33,229 nucleotides of DNA, taken from Helicobacter sp. MIT 00-7814. GTDB lineage: Bacteria > Campylobacterota > Campylobacteria > Campylobacterales > Helicobacteraceae. Shown piece after piece: positions 33,193 to 33,229 of this stretch. Position 1 is the stretch's first letter; every line of letters starts with the position of its first letter. Location: NCBI RefSeq assembly GCF_003364115.1, contig NZ_NXLL01000024.1, positions 1 to 33,229 on the forward strand. Reading direction: 5' to 3'. The translations under genes were made by a program, and so were the position numbers. The notes under the pieces were generated by a model that searched no databases, had not been told where the DNA came from, and was given only the letters and a program-made list of their open reading frames with translations.

Positions 33193-33229
33193 CCTTTAAA
33201 AGCGTCGTTGGGGGTGGGGGATTGATAAG

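Noticed and set aside
1-33229. AGAATCT abundance explained by Asp-Ser and Glu-Ser codon pairs alone
   Set aside because: The motif also appears in the two other codon phases (Arg-Ile-Leu, Lys-Ile-Leu, Glu-Asn-Leu) and in intergenic DNA, so codon-pair preference is not enough.

Overview
The window looks like chromosome of a Helicobacter species, probably of the enterohepatic group (Campylobacterota), at roughly 40% G+C. Protein sequences resemble Helicobacter and Campylobacter homologues. Several gene orders are those I know from H. pylori: rplY-pth; pyrD-M16 peptidase-dapA-SDR reductase; cheY1-prmA-ftsH-psd-like-pssA; and fabD-mtn. Homopolymeric G/C tracts at contingency loci fit the same assignment. 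No prophage, CRISPR array, insertion sequence or complete mobile element was found.

Layout. The left end (1-228) has no supported gene. A leftward block (229-2856) holds rplY, pth, a SAM methyltransferase split at a G12 tract, and a small thioredoxin. From 3001 nearly everything runs rightward: ilvB-ilvN-pdxJ-pdxA (branched-chain amino acid and vitamin B6 synthesis); a large radical-type 2-hydroxyacyl-CoA dehydratase pair (7066-11942); an AldB-like aldehyde dehydrogenase; an outer-membrane protein behind a G13 tract; pyrD-M16 peptidase-dapA-methyltransferase-enoyl reductase-CDF transporter-AAA+ ATPase-hisA; cheY-prmA-ftsH-psd-like-pssA-coiled-coil protein-small membrane protein; a second outer-membrane protein behind two C tracts and competing hairpins; a leftward tRNA-Ser(GCT); and fabD-mtn-SixA-like phosphatase.

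Most genes are housekeeping and closely packed, so they probably share operons. The accessory signals lie in the five gaps longer than 300 bases: 11943-12333, 13840-14148, 14794-15117, 29403-29823 and 30559-30977.

The most striking signal is not a gene. The 7-mer AGAATCT (or its complement AGATTCT) occurs about 85 times by hand count, against about 6-7 expected from base composition. It lies equally on both strands, in all three codon phases and in intergenic DNA, and in several places as inverted pairs that build the stems of terminator-like hairpins. That is how DNA uptake sequences behave in Neisseria and Pasteurellaceae. The motif contains a GANTC methylation site. Other points of interest are three phase-variable loci, a dehydratase subunit with an Ala-rich amphipathic repeat extension, a phosphatidylserine-decarboxylase paralogue without its catalytic residues, a 103-nt nested palindrome, and a candidate small RNA upstream of pyrD.
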